The translations under genes and the position numbers were made by a program. 64,000 bases of DNA from positions 20,142-84,141 of the forward strand of contig NZ_BDJK01000011.1 of assembly GCF_001950255.1 (NCBI RefSeq). The letters are read 5' to 3'. This document shows positions 26,263-34,829 of the stretch, one piece after another. The notes beneath the pieces were generated by a model, which saw only the letters and a list, made by a program, of their open reading frames with translations, made no database searches and had not been told where the DNA came from. The DNA is from Carboxydothermus pertinax. Its GTDB lineage: Bacteria > Bacillota > Z-2901 > Carboxydothermales > Carboxydothermaceae. How positions within the stretch are numbered: position 1 is the stretch's first letter; each line of letters starts with the position of its first letter.

Positions 26263-28860
26263 TTAGGAAAGATAATTTTGTCTAACATAAAGAATTTCAT
26301 CCTTTTGCTCTTTTAAGACCCCATCTATTTTGAGGGCTTTTATTTTATTTAAAATCTCCCGAAACAAAGGGCCTGGCTTTAGCCCTAAAGCTTTTAAGTC
26401 TTCCCCGGTAATCTTAGGTTTAATAAATCTTAACTCTTCCAAATACTGGCGAAAACGCACCTTAGCCCGGTAGCGATCAAGAAGAAGATATAAAGCCCAA
26501 AAACCCTCCGGCGGTAGATTCTTTAATGTTTCATAAATTTCATGCCCTTTAATATCCCGGGGAGAAGGTAAAAGCTTTAAAGCCTCGCCAATACCCTTAG
26601 TTACTTTTATTAATGTCTCCTCTTCTTCTCGGGTTAAAGGATATTTTTTCCTAAATTTACTAATTTCAGTTAAATTTTTGGCATAAATGCCAATCACCCC
26701 AAAAAGCCAGGGAATTTTTATTTCTTTCAAATAACGGGAAAATTCAAAAGAAAAAGTAAAATAACGGCTTAAAAATTCCTCCTCATAATGGGCCTTTGGA
26801 AAAACTTCGGTATAAACTCCGTAATGATTTAAAAGCTTTAGTATCTTAAAAATATCTTTTTCCGCAAAAAAAAGCTTTATTTCCTGAAGAATTCGTCCGG
26901 GAGAAGTTAACTCTAAAAGACCACTGGAAACTGCATCTAACAAGAGACTTTCGGTGTTATCCTCCAATTTAAAATTAAATCTCCCCAAAAAGCGCAGTGC
27001 TCGCAAAATTCGGGTAGGATCTTCAATAAAGCTTAAGTTATGTAATACCCTAATTATCCCTTCTTGTAAATCCGCAAATCCGCCAAAAGGGTCATAGAGT
27101 TCACCTATATGGCCAAAAGTTATTTCAAGCGCCATGGAATTTATGGTAAAATCCCGCCGGTATAAATCTTCTTTAATTGTTGAGGCTTCTACCTCCGGCA
27201 GGGCAGCGGGATATTGATAAAATTCGACCCTGGAGGTAGCAAAATCTACCTTTTGCCCGTTTTTTAAAATTATTGAAGCGGTTTTAAAGCGTTCATGGGA
27301 AATTAATTTTAAAGTTGGAAGGTTTTTGCCAAGCTCCTTAACCAGCAAAAGGGCATCCCCTTCCACAACAAAATCCAGATCTTTTTGCTTTTGTCCTAAT
27401 AGCAAATCCCGAACAATTCCTCCTACCAGAAAGGCCCGCATCCCAAGAAGACTCGCCGTTTTTCCCACAGTATTAATTAACTCGAGACCCTCAGGGGGAA
27501 TATTCTCCTCCAGAAGTTTCTTTAAGTTTAACGCAAAACCTCCTTCCCGGTAAAGGGTTTTATGAGGTTTTAATTCTTCGGGCTGGTGGAAAAGCTTTAA
27601 AAGGTCCGTTCGCGAAACAATCCCCAAAAGTCGTCCTTCTTTCACTACTGGTAGCCGTCCAATATCATGTTTTATTAATAAAGAAAGTGCTTCTTCTATT
27701 GACGCCTCAGGATTTATCGTAATTGGGTTTTTACTCATATAAGCTTTTACCGGTGCATGACCTAAGTTGTGATGGATAACCTTATCCACATCCCTCCGCG
27801 AGATAATACCTACCAATTTATCCCCATCTAACACCGGTAAGCCCGAATGACCATAGCGCACCATAATTTTTCGGGCTTCTTCTATGGTGCTTTCCGTTGT
27901 TACAAATTTAACCGGCCAGCTCATAACTTCTTTTACAGTCTTTGCAGGAATTTTGAAATTCCGCAATAATTTTAAAGCTAAATCTAAAACTTCTTTGACC
28001 TTTTTTCCCTTTTGCACTCCTGAAACCGCCTGGGGGTGCCCCTTTACCCTAAGGCCATAAAGAATGGAGCGCAAATCAATTTCCTCTTTTGAAGACCGAC
28101 CAACCAAATGCACAGATTTGTCCATCTCTACAGCCATTACTAAGATATCCGGTTGGTGAAGCTCCATTAGATAACTGGCCATGTACGAAAGTCCCGGTAA
28201 ATAATCATCGGTTTTTGCCCAGGTGGCAAGGTAAGAAAGACCTTCTTTTTCTTCGGTCACTGCGTTTTTAATAAGCTCTTTTAATAAAAGCTCCTGTTCC
28301 CGGGATAAGGGCCGTTTTAAAAATCGCTGCACCACTTCAAGGTTTACACCAAAATTAAATAAGTATAAAAGAGCAGCAATGTCTTCCTTAGTTGTTGAGG
28401 GATACAATAAACCGCCAGTATCCTGATAAATACCTAAAGCCATAACGGTAGCTTCCACCGAGGAAATCTTCAGGTCCAATTCTTTCAAGCGTTGAATTAA
28501 TAAAGTTACCGTAGCCCCACAGGGCTTAACTACCTTTTCGGTTAGGTATGGCTTAAGATCCGGAGCTAACGGATGATGATCATATAAGATAATTTCCACT
28601 TCTTCCGTTAGATAAGGCTTTAAATGAGAAAAGCGGGTAAGTTCAGAACTATCTACCAGAATAAGGCGTTTGATTTCCCGAGGATTATAGAGTTTTTGCT
28701 GGATTTTTAACCTATCTTTATAAAGGGCTAAAAATTCTTCTACCGCTGGCAAAGCCTTTCCAGGTAATAAAAGATTTGCCTTGGGGTATAAAAGGTTGGC
28801 AGCCACCATGGACGCCAGACCGTCAAAGTCCATGTTATGGTGGGTGGTAATTAAATCCAT
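26263..28860 (-). CDS. DHH-CBS-tRNA nucleotidyltransferase fusion
   Basis: An 865-residue protein with an N-terminal DHH phosphoesterase domain (TTHHNMDFDG near residue 5; DHHPLAPD near 93), a CBS pair (about 305-425), and a C-terminal poly(A) polymerase/CCA-adding domain with VGGIVRDLLLG near 478 and the catalytic LDFVV segment. The fusion is known in Firmicutes and other lineages. It probably adds CCA to tRNA or acts on RNA ends; the DHH domain may cleave nanoRNA or a cyclic nucleotide, with CBS sensing adenylates (inference). An extended -10 promoter (28891-28896) precedes it. Confidence 0.88.
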   Translation of the reverse strand: MDLITTHHNMDFDGLASMVAANLLYPKANLLLPGKALPAVEEFLALYKDRLKIQQKLYNPREIKRLILVDSSELTRFSHLKPYLTEEVEIILYDHHPLAPDLKPYLTEKVVKPCGATVTLLIQRLKELDLKISSVEATVMALGIYQDTGGLLYPSTTKEDIAALLYLFNFGVNLEVVQRFLKRPLSREQELLLKELIKNAVTEEKEGLSYLATWAKTDDYLPGLSYMASYLMELHQPDILVMAVEMDKSVHLVGRSSKEEIDLRSILYGLRVKGHPQAVSGVQKGKKVKEVLDLALKLLRNFKIPAKTVKEVMSWPVKFVTTESTIEEARKIMVRYGHSGLPVLDGDKLVGIISRRDVDKVIHHNLGHAPVKAYMSKNPITINPEASIEEALSLLIKHDIGRLPVVKEGRLLGIVSRTDLLKLFHQPEELKPHKTLYREGGFALNLKKLLEENIPPEGLELINTVGKTASLLGMRAFLVGGIVRDLLLGQKQKDLDFVVEGDALLLVKELGKNLPTLKLISHERFKTASIILKNGQKVDFATSRVEFYQYPAALPEVEASTIKEDLYRRDFTINSMALEITFGHIGELYDPFGGFADLQEGIIRVLHNLSFIEDPTRILRALRFLGRFNFKLEDNTESLLLDAVSSGLLELTSPGRILQEIKLFFAEKDIFKILKLLNHYGVYTEVFPKAHYEEEFLSRYFTFSFEFSRYLKEIKIPWLFGVIGIYAKNLTEISKFRKKYPLTREEEETLIKVTKGIGEALKLLPSPRDIKGHEIYETLKNLPPEGFWALYLLLDRYRAKVRFRQYLEELRFIKPKITGEDLKALGLKPGPLFREILNKIKALKIDGVLKEQKDEILYVRQNYLS

Positions 28861-28888
28861 AGCTACTCTCCTCTATTCCTAATCTATA

Positions 28889-28917
28889 TAATTATACCAT
28901 GAAACGCATGATGTGAA
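28889..28917 (-). promoter_or_regulatory. Candidate sigma-A extended -10 promoter
   Basis: Minus-strand TATAAT at 28891-28896 is preceded by TGG, giving an extended -10 element (TGGTATAAT), with a poor -35 (TTGTTC) 18 bases upstream. It lies just before the DHH-CBS-CCA gene. Confidence 0.5.
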
Positions 28918-28918
28918 C

Positions 28919-28942
28919 AAAAAAAGCCGGTATTAGCCGGCC
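28919..28942 (-). terminator. Terminator of the GerAB-like gene
   Basis: On the minus strand GCCGG / CCGGC flank a short loop that contains the stop codon TAA of the GerAB-like gene, followed by seven Us. Confidence 0.8.
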
Positions 28943-30003
28943 CGCTTTTTCTTTATTAAGGTTAAAACCAGCAAAAGAAAAGGAAACAGATTTTCCACAA
29001 ATAAAGCCATTACTGACATCGTCCCCAGATTGTCCTTAACCTCTGCAATATTCTGGGGCGAGAGAGCCCAGAAAAACAAAAGCAGTAAGACCGGAGCAGT
29101 TAAATGACGGTAGTCCTTTTGCTCAAAAGCTTTTTGCAAAACCAGAAGGGAAGTAAACACACAAAGCCCCACTACAGTAAAAATTGCCGTCATCCAGCCA
29201 GCAATTAATAAACTATCCAACCGATAAACCACATTACCAAGATTCATCATTTTTATTATCTCGTAAGTGGGATAACGCATCCTGGCTATATTAGTGGGTC
29301 CAAAAATTAATAAGCCTACCAGGCAAACAGACATGTAAGTAATAGTCACTGCTCCCATTCCTAATACAGAAGCTTTTATTCCATCTTTTAAACCCTTAAA
29401 GCCCTTAGCAAGGTAAAGAAAGATGCCATAACCGGAAAAAGAAAATACACTTCCCAAGATGCTTTTTACAACATTTATTTCAGGGCTTACAAAAGGCCTT
29501 AAATTTTCCAAATCCCACTTATTCATCACGAAAAATACTATAATAAGCAATAATGATATTTTAATTAGCATAAAAATTAAGTTGACGTTTTTTACCGTAT
29601 CAAAGCCCGTATTGCAAAAATAAAAAATTCCTGTTAAAAAAAACAATATTAACACATACACCGGAGTTTCTTCAAGTAAAGTATCGGCAGTAAAATCAGC
29701 AAAAACCCGAATCACAAGACTTCCCAGCCAAAGAAAATAATAAACAAAAATTACTGCAAATAAACGACTTAAAAACTTACCATAAAGTTTATCCCCGTAT
29801 TCAATAAAGTCTTGGTTAGGCCAGTAATTTTGCACCCAAACAATGGCTAAAAGGGATAAAAGGCTTATAAGGCCCCCAGGCAAGATAAGCCACCAACCAG
29901 AACTTTTCGCAGCATCAGCCATAACAGCCGGTAGAGAGATAATCCCAGACCCAATACTAACCCCAATAATTAGGACTACTCCTTCGCCCCAGCTAATCTT
30001 CAT
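28933..30003 (-). CDS. GerAB/ArcD-type spore germination permease
   Basis: A 356-residue membrane protein of the GerAB family with about ten transmembrane segments and the family's early GVSIGSGIISLPAVM motif. GerAB proteins form the B subunit of nutrient germinant receptors in the spore inner membrane. No GerAA or GerAC partner is adjacent, so this is an orphan B subunit. A candidate forespore promoter (30029-30058) lies in the lysA terminator, and the ribosome site AGGGGG is in the same hairpin. Its start ATG (30001-30003) directly follows the U run. Confidence 0.88.
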   Translation of the reverse strand: MKISWGEGVVLIIGVSIGSGIISLPAVMADAAKSSGWWLILPGGLISLLSLLAIVWVQNYWPNQDFIEYGDKLYGKFLSRLFAVIFVYYFLWLGSLVIRVFADFTADTLLEETPVYVLILFFLTGIFYFCNTGFDTVKNVNLIFMLIKISLLLIIVFFVMNKWDLENLRPFVSPEINVVKSILGSVFSFSGYGIFLYLAKGFKGLKDGIKASVLGMGAVTITYMSVCLVGLLIFGPTNIARMRYPTYEIIKMMNLGNVVYRLDSLLIAGWMTAIFTVVGLCVFTSLLVLQKAFEQKDYRHLTAPVLLLLFFWALSPQNIAEVKDNLGTMSVMALFVENLFPFLLLVLTLIKKKRAG

Positions 30004-30049
30004 AAAAAAACCCCCTGATTCTAGGTATTAGTATGGAAGAATCAGAGGG
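30004..30049 (-). terminator. lysA terminator containing the gerAB-like ribosome site
   Basis: On the minus strand CCCTCTGATTC pairs with GAATCAGGGGG (30039-30049 and 30011-30021, one G-U pair) around a 17-base loop, followed by seven Us that end at the ATG of the next gene. The 3' arm is also the ribosome site of the GerAB-like gene. Confidence 0.8.
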
Positions 30050-30058
30050 ATTTAATTC
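30029..30058 (-). promoter_or_regulatory. Candidate sigma-G promoter of the gerAB-like gene
   Basis: Minus-strand GAATT (30054-30058) and CATACTA (30029-30035) are spaced by 18 bases, close to the Bacillus sigma-G consensus (GnATR, 17-18 bases, CATnnTA). The -10 lies in the loop of the lysA terminator. RNA started here would begin after the 5' arm and leave the ribosome site free. Confidence 0.55.
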
Positions 30059-31395
30059 TAATATATCTGGGCAACTTTCCTATTTTTTAAATGAACCGGA
30101 ATTAGATCATGCCTTAATAAATCATCATAGGTTTCCCGGCGCACAATTAGTTCCGCCCGGCCGCCACCTACTAAGACCATAGCTGGCCGGGGCAGACGGT
30201 TATAATTCATGGACATAGTATAGTTGTACGCTCCGGTATTGCTAATCAATAAAAGATCCCCCGGTTTTATTTCCGCCAGCTCAATATCCCAGATAAGCAT
30301 ATCACCCGATTCACAGCACTTTCCGGCAATGGAGACCAGTTTTACTGGCTTGGCGTTAGCTTTATTGGCCACTATTGCTTCATACTTTGCCTGATACAAT
30401 GCCGGCCGGGGATTATCCCCCATACCTCCATCAACCGCAACATAAGTCCGAATCCCGGGAATATCTTTAATAGCCCCAATCGTATACAAGGTGCTCCCTG
30501 CCGGCCCTGCAATTGACCTTCCGGGCTCTACCACCACCCGGGGTACCTTTAGCCCAAGTTTTTGGCATTGATTTTCTAAGGTATTAAAAATAACCTCCGC
30601 TAAAGCGTCTACCGCGGGGGGATTATCTCCAGCGGTATAGTAAATACCAAGGCCCCCTCCTAAATCCAGCTCTTGGGTCATAAAGCCGGTATTTTTGTAG
30701 ACCTCAGCCATAAACTCGGTCATTACTTCCACCGTATGGGCAAAGGAATCAAGCTCAAAAATTTGGGAACCGATATGGCAGTGAAAACCTTTTAACTCAA
30801 TATTTTCTAGCTCTAAAGCCCGGATTACAGCATCGATAGCCTGTCCTGTTTCAATGGGAAAACCAAATTTGCTGTCAATTTGGCCGGTTTTTATATACTC
30901 GTGGGTATGGGCTTCAATTCCCGGACTAATTCTTAATAGTATAGCTTGCCTGGTTTTTTGAGCGTGGGCAATATCGTTTAAAAGATACAATTCGTAAAGA
31001 TTATCTACAACAAAACGGCCAACTCCTGCCTCAACACCAAGTTTAATTTCCTCAGGGCTTTTGTTGTTACCATGGAAAAATACTTTATGCATTGGGAAAT
31101 TTGCTTTTAAAGCGGTATAAAGCTCTCCCCCCGATACCACATCAAGCCCCAGACCTTCTTCATCAACCAAACGACAAATAGCTGTAGTTAAAAGGGTTTT
31201 ACCGGCATAAATAGCTAAAGAATCCGGTCGTTTTTCGGTAAAACTATGGTAATATTCCCGACAATTTTTTCGAAACTCCGCCTCATCCAAAATATAAAGT
31301 GGGGTCCCAAACTCCCGGGCTAAATCTACCGTATCCACACCGCCAATTTCTAAGTGTCCTTTTTCATTTACTTTCATTGTTCCGGTAAATCGCAT
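30058..31395 (-). CDS. lysA: Diaminopimelate decarboxylase
   Basis: LysA makes lysine from meso-diaminopimelate using PLP. The 445-residue protein has AIYAGKTLLTT with the PLP Lys, GFHCHIGSQIF, ELDLGGGLGIYY, EPGRSIAGPAG, and GKCCESGDML with the catalytic Cys. It is controlled by a lysine riboswitch in its 330-base leader and ends at a terminator. The ribosome site is GGAGGAG. Confidence 0.97.
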   Translation of the reverse strand: MRFTGTMKVNEKGHLEIGGVDTVDLAREFGTPLYILDEAEFRKNCREYYHSFTEKRPDSLAIYAGKTLLTTAICRLVDEEGLGLDVVSGGELYTALKANFPMHKVFFHGNNKSPEEIKLGVEAGVGRFVVDNLYELYLLNDIAHAQKTRQAILLRISPGIEAHTHEYIKTGQIDSKFGFPIETGQAIDAVIRALELENIELKGFHCHIGSQIFELDSFAHTVEVMTEFMAEVYKNTGFMTQELDLGGGLGIYYTAGDNPPAVDALAEVIFNTLENQCQKLGLKVPRVVVEPGRSIAGPAGSTLYTIGAIKDIPGIRTYVAVDGGMGDNPRPALYQAKYEAIVANKANAKPVKLVSIAGKCCESGDMLIWDIELAEIKPGDLLLISNTGAYNYTMSMNYNRLPRPAMVLVGGGRAELIVRRETYDDLLRHDLIPVHLKNRKVAQIY

Positions 31396-31423
31396 GCCAA
31401 CTCCTCCTCAATAATAATAAAAT

Positions 31424-31460
31424 ATTGCGGGCCCTTGGTATTTCCCCAAAGACCCGCAAT
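31424..31460 (-). terminator. Riboswitch-controlled intrinsic terminator
   Basis: Minus-strand ATTGCGGGTCTTTGG pairs with CCAAGGGCCCGCAAT around GGAAATA, followed by a U-rich run. The GGAAATACC at its apex (31437-31445) can instead pair with GGTATTTCC at 31479-31487, forming an antiterminator. Confidence 0.88.
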
Positions 31461-31482
31461 AGGCATGCGGTAACACGAGGAA

Positions 31483-31693
31483 ATACCTCAGCTCCCAGCA
31501 AGGTAGCGCTCCACCCGTCTAAACGGGTGACAGTCCTATACCTGTTCGGCATAGGCCCAACCCCCTGCGTCCGCAACCGCAAGGGATTTCGGCGAAGGCC
31601 CCTTTCACCGGACAGCATCAACCTGCGGGGTTTTTGCCCGGCTACTCTTGACCGTTCGCACCTCTACCTCACCTCAAAAGAGAGATGAGGTAT
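31483..31693 (-). promoter_or_regulatory. Lysine riboswitch (L box) of lysA
   Basis: The conserved lysine-aptamer blocks occur in order on the minus strand: GGTAGAGGTGCG, TCAAGAGTAG, GGTGAAAGG, CGCCGAAAT, GACTGTCACC and GGAGCGCTACC. P1 forms from AGGTAG with CTACCT (31664-31669 and 31501-31506) and may extend to ATACCTCA/TGAGGTAT (31686-31693 with 31483-31490). The extension overlaps the antiterminator strand at 31479-31487. Lysine binding should stabilise P1, free the terminator at 31424-31460 and stop transcription before lysA. This explains most of the 358 bases between lysA and the next gene. Confidence 0.93.
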
Positions 31694-31727
31694 ACAATAT
31701 TTTCTTAATTAGGCATTCTTAATTGTA

Positions 31728-31757
31728 ACTATAACACTTTACTTTAAGTTTCGTCAA
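31728..31757 (-). promoter_or_regulatory. Sigma-A promoter of the lysA leader
   Basis: Minus-strand TTGACG (31752-31757) and TATAGT (31728-31733) are spaced by 18 bases. The -35 overlaps the stop codon of the activase gene. Transcription would start near 31721, about 30 bases before the aptamer. Confidence 0.7.
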
Positions 31758-32740
31758 CCACTAACCGCTAATTTTTTAAGGTATGCTTGGCTGTACCGAC
31801 CACAACGGTCATTTAAGTAACCTGCAACTTTATCTCCTTCATATATTTTAACCACTTCACAAAGGTTGGGACAGTTTTGACACTCAAAATTTTCCGTTTT
31901 AAATTCAACATCTTTTAAGTTAAATCCTTTAAATTTAGTCTTAAAAGATTGTTTTTCCTGTTCAAAAGCAGCAATTAAGGCAGCCCCTAAAGCTCCCATG
32001 ACATTAAAATATGGCGGCACAATAATTTCTGTTCCAAGCACCCGGGCAAAGGCTTCCCGCATCCCAGAATTGGCGGCAACCCCTCCCTGAAAAACTACTT
32101 TATCATAAAGCTTTTTACCTTTAGCTAAATTATTTAAATAGTTTCGAACCAAAGCGTCGCAAAGTCCGGCCAAAATATCTTCAAGACTACATCCCATTTG
32201 CTGTTTATGGATCATATCCGACTCAGCAAAAACCGCACAGCGTCCAGCAATCCGTACGGGCATTTTTGATTTTAAAGCAATTTCCCCAAACTTTTCAATG
32301 GGAATATTTAACCTTTGGGCCTGCTGGTCTAAAAACGACCCGGTACCGGCAGCGCAAACGGTATTCATGGCAAAGTCGGTAACTACTCCATCTTTTAAAA
32401 GGATTAGTTTGGAATCCTGACCGCCAATTTCCAAAATAGTCCGCACTCCAGGTACCAGATAACCGGCGGCAACCGCATGGGCTGTGATTTCATTTTTCAC
32501 CACATCTGCCCCTAACACTAAAGCTGCCAATTGCCGACCACTGCCGGTAGTTCCAATTCCTAAAATTTCCTTTTCCCGACACCCGTCGTAAATCTTCTTC
32601 AACCCCTCTTTTAAGGCCGTAAGCGGCCGACCGTTGGTCCTTAAGTAAAGATTTGCTAAAATCTCCCGGTTTTCATTTATTACCACCAGGTTTGTACTTA
32701 CCGAGCCCACATCAACACCCAGATATAAGCCTTTTTTCAT
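31754..32740 (-). CDS. Acyl-CoA dehydratase activase (HgdC/BadF type)
   Basis: A 328-residue ASKHA-fold ATPase of the archerase type, which uses ATP to push low-potential electrons into a partner. It has the phosphate motif GVDVGSVSTNLV (residues 8-19) and the cluster Cys in NTVCAAGTG and GRCAVFAESD, matching the bridging [4Fe-4S] ligands of HgdC. The C-terminal tail adds a Cys set (FECQNCPNLCE and NDRCGRY, about residues 287-313), suggesting a further metal site. It overlaps the upstream gene by 29 bases. True dehydratase subunits are absent, so the target is unknown. Confidence 0.9.
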   Translation of the reverse strand: MKKGLYLGVDVGSVSTNLVVINENREILANLYLRTNGRPLTALKEGLKKIYDGCREKEILGIGTTGSGRQLAALVLGADVVKNEITAHAVAAGYLVPGVRTILEIGGQDSKLILLKDGVVTDFAMNTVCAAGTGSFLDQQAQRLNIPIEKFGEIALKSKMPVRIAGRCAVFAESDMIHKQQMGCSLEDILAGLCDALVRNYLNNLAKGKKLYDKVVFQGGVAANSGMREAFARVLGTEIIVPPYFNVMGALGAALIAAFEQEKQSFKTKFKGFNLKDVEFKTENFECQNCPNLCEVVKIYEGDKVAGYLNDRCGRYSQAYLKKLAVSG

Positions 32741-33830
32741 AATTTCCTCCTCTTTGTTTGCGAAAGCTTAAAAGATCACAAAAGGCTTCTAGCCGGGTAA
32801 GAAGTCCAGCTTCACCGGTATGCTCATCCACCACTAGAGTTAAAACCGGTATATCAAGCTGTTCACTTACCTCCGGCAATACCGCTTGAGCCACAATTTC
32901 CGGCATACAGGTAAAAGGTAAAAGCTGGATTACCCCATCATACCCCTGTTTTTTTAAGTATTTTACCCCCCCTACCGTTTCCTGTCCGTGACCGCCGACA
33001 AAATGACAAAGGTAAGGAGCTGCTTCCCTTACAATTTCCTCATGCCGGCTAAAATTTCTAAAAAGTCCCATAAAAAGATGGTCGTTGACCCATTCGCTTA
33101 AATAAATAGTGCGACAAACTTCTACCCCTAAATTTCCTAAATGACGTTCAATATTGAAATTAGTAAAAGGTTCTAACAGGGTATAAATTTCACCTACCAC
33201 CCCGACTTTTAGCACTTTGCGGGTTAAATCCACCGGAATGCTGGCCAAACTTTCCTTTGCCATATTCATGGCTTCATTTATTTCTTTTTCGTTTTTAGCT
33301 TGATCTAAATTTCTTAAAAACTCCTGCCAAACTCGGTCTGTTACCCCTTTTGTAAGCTCTCTAGCTCGAAAAAAGGCTGCCTTTTTTTCTATTTCATCCG
33401 CCGCTTTTATTTTGAAAAAGCCTTTTTTAATAGCCCGAATTACCTGGGGTAAGGGTTTGTTGCCGGTAAGTTTTTTTAATTTGGTAATGAATTCCAAGAT
33501 ATTTCGTTCAGGAGGTTCTAACACCAAGAGGTCATAATAAATACCCAAATCTCTTAAAATTTCCTGTTCTACATAAGCATAATAACCAAACCGACAGGGA
33601 CCAGTTCCTCCTGCCATTAAGATTGTATCGGCTCCCAGTTCATACGCTTCAATAAAATTTCCCAGGTTAATCTTAAACGGCAGACAAGCAAATTCCGGAC
33701 CATATTTAGTTCCTAAAGTTAAAGTTTTTTTGGTAATTGGTGGGGGTAAAACCACCTTAACCTCCAATTCTTCAAGCATAGTTTTAACTCCCAAGGCCAT
33801 ATTGCCCATGTGCGGGTACGTTACTTTCAC
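32712..33830 (-). CDS. Activase-associated DUF2229-type protein (COG3581-like)
   Basis: A protein of about 372 residues related to component D of 2-hydroxyacyl-CoA dehydratases. Conserved Cys are in FACLPFK, GTGPCRFGYY and LPFTCMPE, spaced like cluster ligands of that fold. A GTG at 33830 with AAGGAG 8 bases upstream is preferred; an in-frame TTG at 33836 lies too near the ribosome site. It overlaps the gene at 33784 and the activase. It probably forms a heteromeric iron-sulfur acceptor with its paralogue (inference). Confidence 0.78.
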   Translation of the reverse strand: MKVTYPHMGNMALGVKTMLEELEVKVVLPPPITKKTLTLGTKYGPEFACLPFKINLGNFIEAYELGADTILMAGGTGPCRFGYYAYVEQEILRDLGIYYDLLVLEPPERNILEFITKLKKLTGNKPLPQVIRAIKKGFFKIKAADEIEKKAAFFRARELTKGVTDRVWQEFLRNLDQAKNEKEINEAMNMAKESLASIPVDLTRKVLKVGVVGEIYTLLEPFTNFNIERHLGNLGVEVCRTIYLSEWVNDHLFMGLFRNFSRHEEIVREAAPYLCHFVGGHGQETVGGVKYLKKQGYDGVIQLLPFTCMPEIVAQAVLPEVSEQLDIPVLTLVVDEHTGEAGLLTRLEAFCDLLSFRKQRGGNYEKRLISGC

Positions 33831-34779
33831 CGGCAAAACTCCTTTCTACCGTCATATCCCAAAAAGCTTCCAAGCGGGTGATAAGTCCCGCCTCACCGGT
33901 ATGTTCATCAACGGTAAGATTTAAGATGGGAAGAGAATTTACTTTTTTTAAGTAACGTTCGGTAAGTTCGGTTATCAACGAATCAGGCCCACAACCAAAA
34001 GAGTTTACGCTTATTATCCCTTTTAAAGGATATTTTTCATTTAAATATAAAGCTCCACCAAAATTTTTCACAGCAAAGCTCCAAAAAGGTTTTTTGGGAA
34101 GATTACCTGCCTTTTGTAATGCTTCCTTAAACGGAACGTTATCGGGAGTTAAAACTTCACCCCCTAGGCGGCGGATTTTGTAAATTAAATCCATACTGGC
34201 ATGGCGGTCATTTATGTTATAAGCATGACCGATTACTGCAAAAAGCGGTTTTTTTAAATCAGGGGTATAGTTTTTTAGCTCTAATAAATCAACAGGTTGA
34301 TATCCTAGCTTTTTTTTCTGTAAAAATTCTTTTTGCCGTTTTTTGGCAAAATAAATAGCTTTAACAATTTTGGAGCTTTTGGGAGTAATTTTTTTTCCTA
34401 AAGCATAAATGCCCCGGTAAAATCCCCACCAATTTTTATAAAAAGTTAAATCCTGGGATAAGATATTTTTTGCTTTTAAGCGGTAAGCCACCATTTCCGG
34501 CAGCCCCAGAAACTTCGGACAGATATAGGTGCGTTTATATTCACTTACCAAACGCGGAACAAAAAGAAAATCTACCCTGTCTTTTAAATACTCTGCATGA
34601 CCAAAAAACACTTTAACTGGAAGACAAGCATCATCTACAGCCTTTTCTACCCCTAAATTTAATATTTCTTTATCGGTAGGTTTTGAAGTTCTAACTTCTA
34701 CACCTAATTCTTGAAAAAAAGTTTCCCAAAAAGGGTAGAAATCATAAAAATATAATCCCCGCGGAATTCCTATTATCAC
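33784..34779 (-). CDS. Activase-associated DUF2229-type protein (COG3580-like)
   Basis: A 331-residue protein beginning IIGIPRGLYFYDFYPFW, the usual start of the DUF2229 family. Conserved Cys are in DDACLPVKV, YICPKFLG and NSFGCGPDS. Its end LPILNLTVDEHTGEAGLITRLEAFWDM is nearly the same as the end of the neighbour at 32712 (LTLVVDEHTGEAGLLTRLEAFCDL), so the two are paralogues or paired subunits. It is the first gene of the three-gene unit. In other species the parts may be fused into one long protein with the activase. Confidence 0.8.
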   Translation of the reverse strand: MIIGIPRGLYFYDFYPFWETFFQELGVEVRTSKPTDKEILNLGVEKAVDDACLPVKVFFGHAEYLKDRVDFLFVPRLVSEYKRTYICPKFLGLPEMVAYRLKAKNILSQDLTFYKNWWGFYRGIYALGKKITPKSSKIVKAIYFAKKRQKEFLQKKKLGYQPVDLLELKNYTPDLKKPLFAVIGHAYNINDRHASMDLIYKIRRLGGEVLTPDNVPFKEALQKAGNLPKKPFWSFAVKNFGGALYLNEKYPLKGIISVNSFGCGPDSLITELTERYLKKVNSLPILNLTVDEHTGEAGLITRLEAFWDMTVERSFAGESNVPAHGQYGLGS

Positions 34780-34829
34780 CTAAACCACCCCATCTTTATT
34801 AGCATTCCCCGGGTTTTAAATTTCTATAC

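Noticed and set aside
31364-31688. Open frames on both strands between lysA and the activase gene
   Set aside because: They lie within the lysine riboswitch and have no ribosome site; the RNA motifs explain the sequence better.
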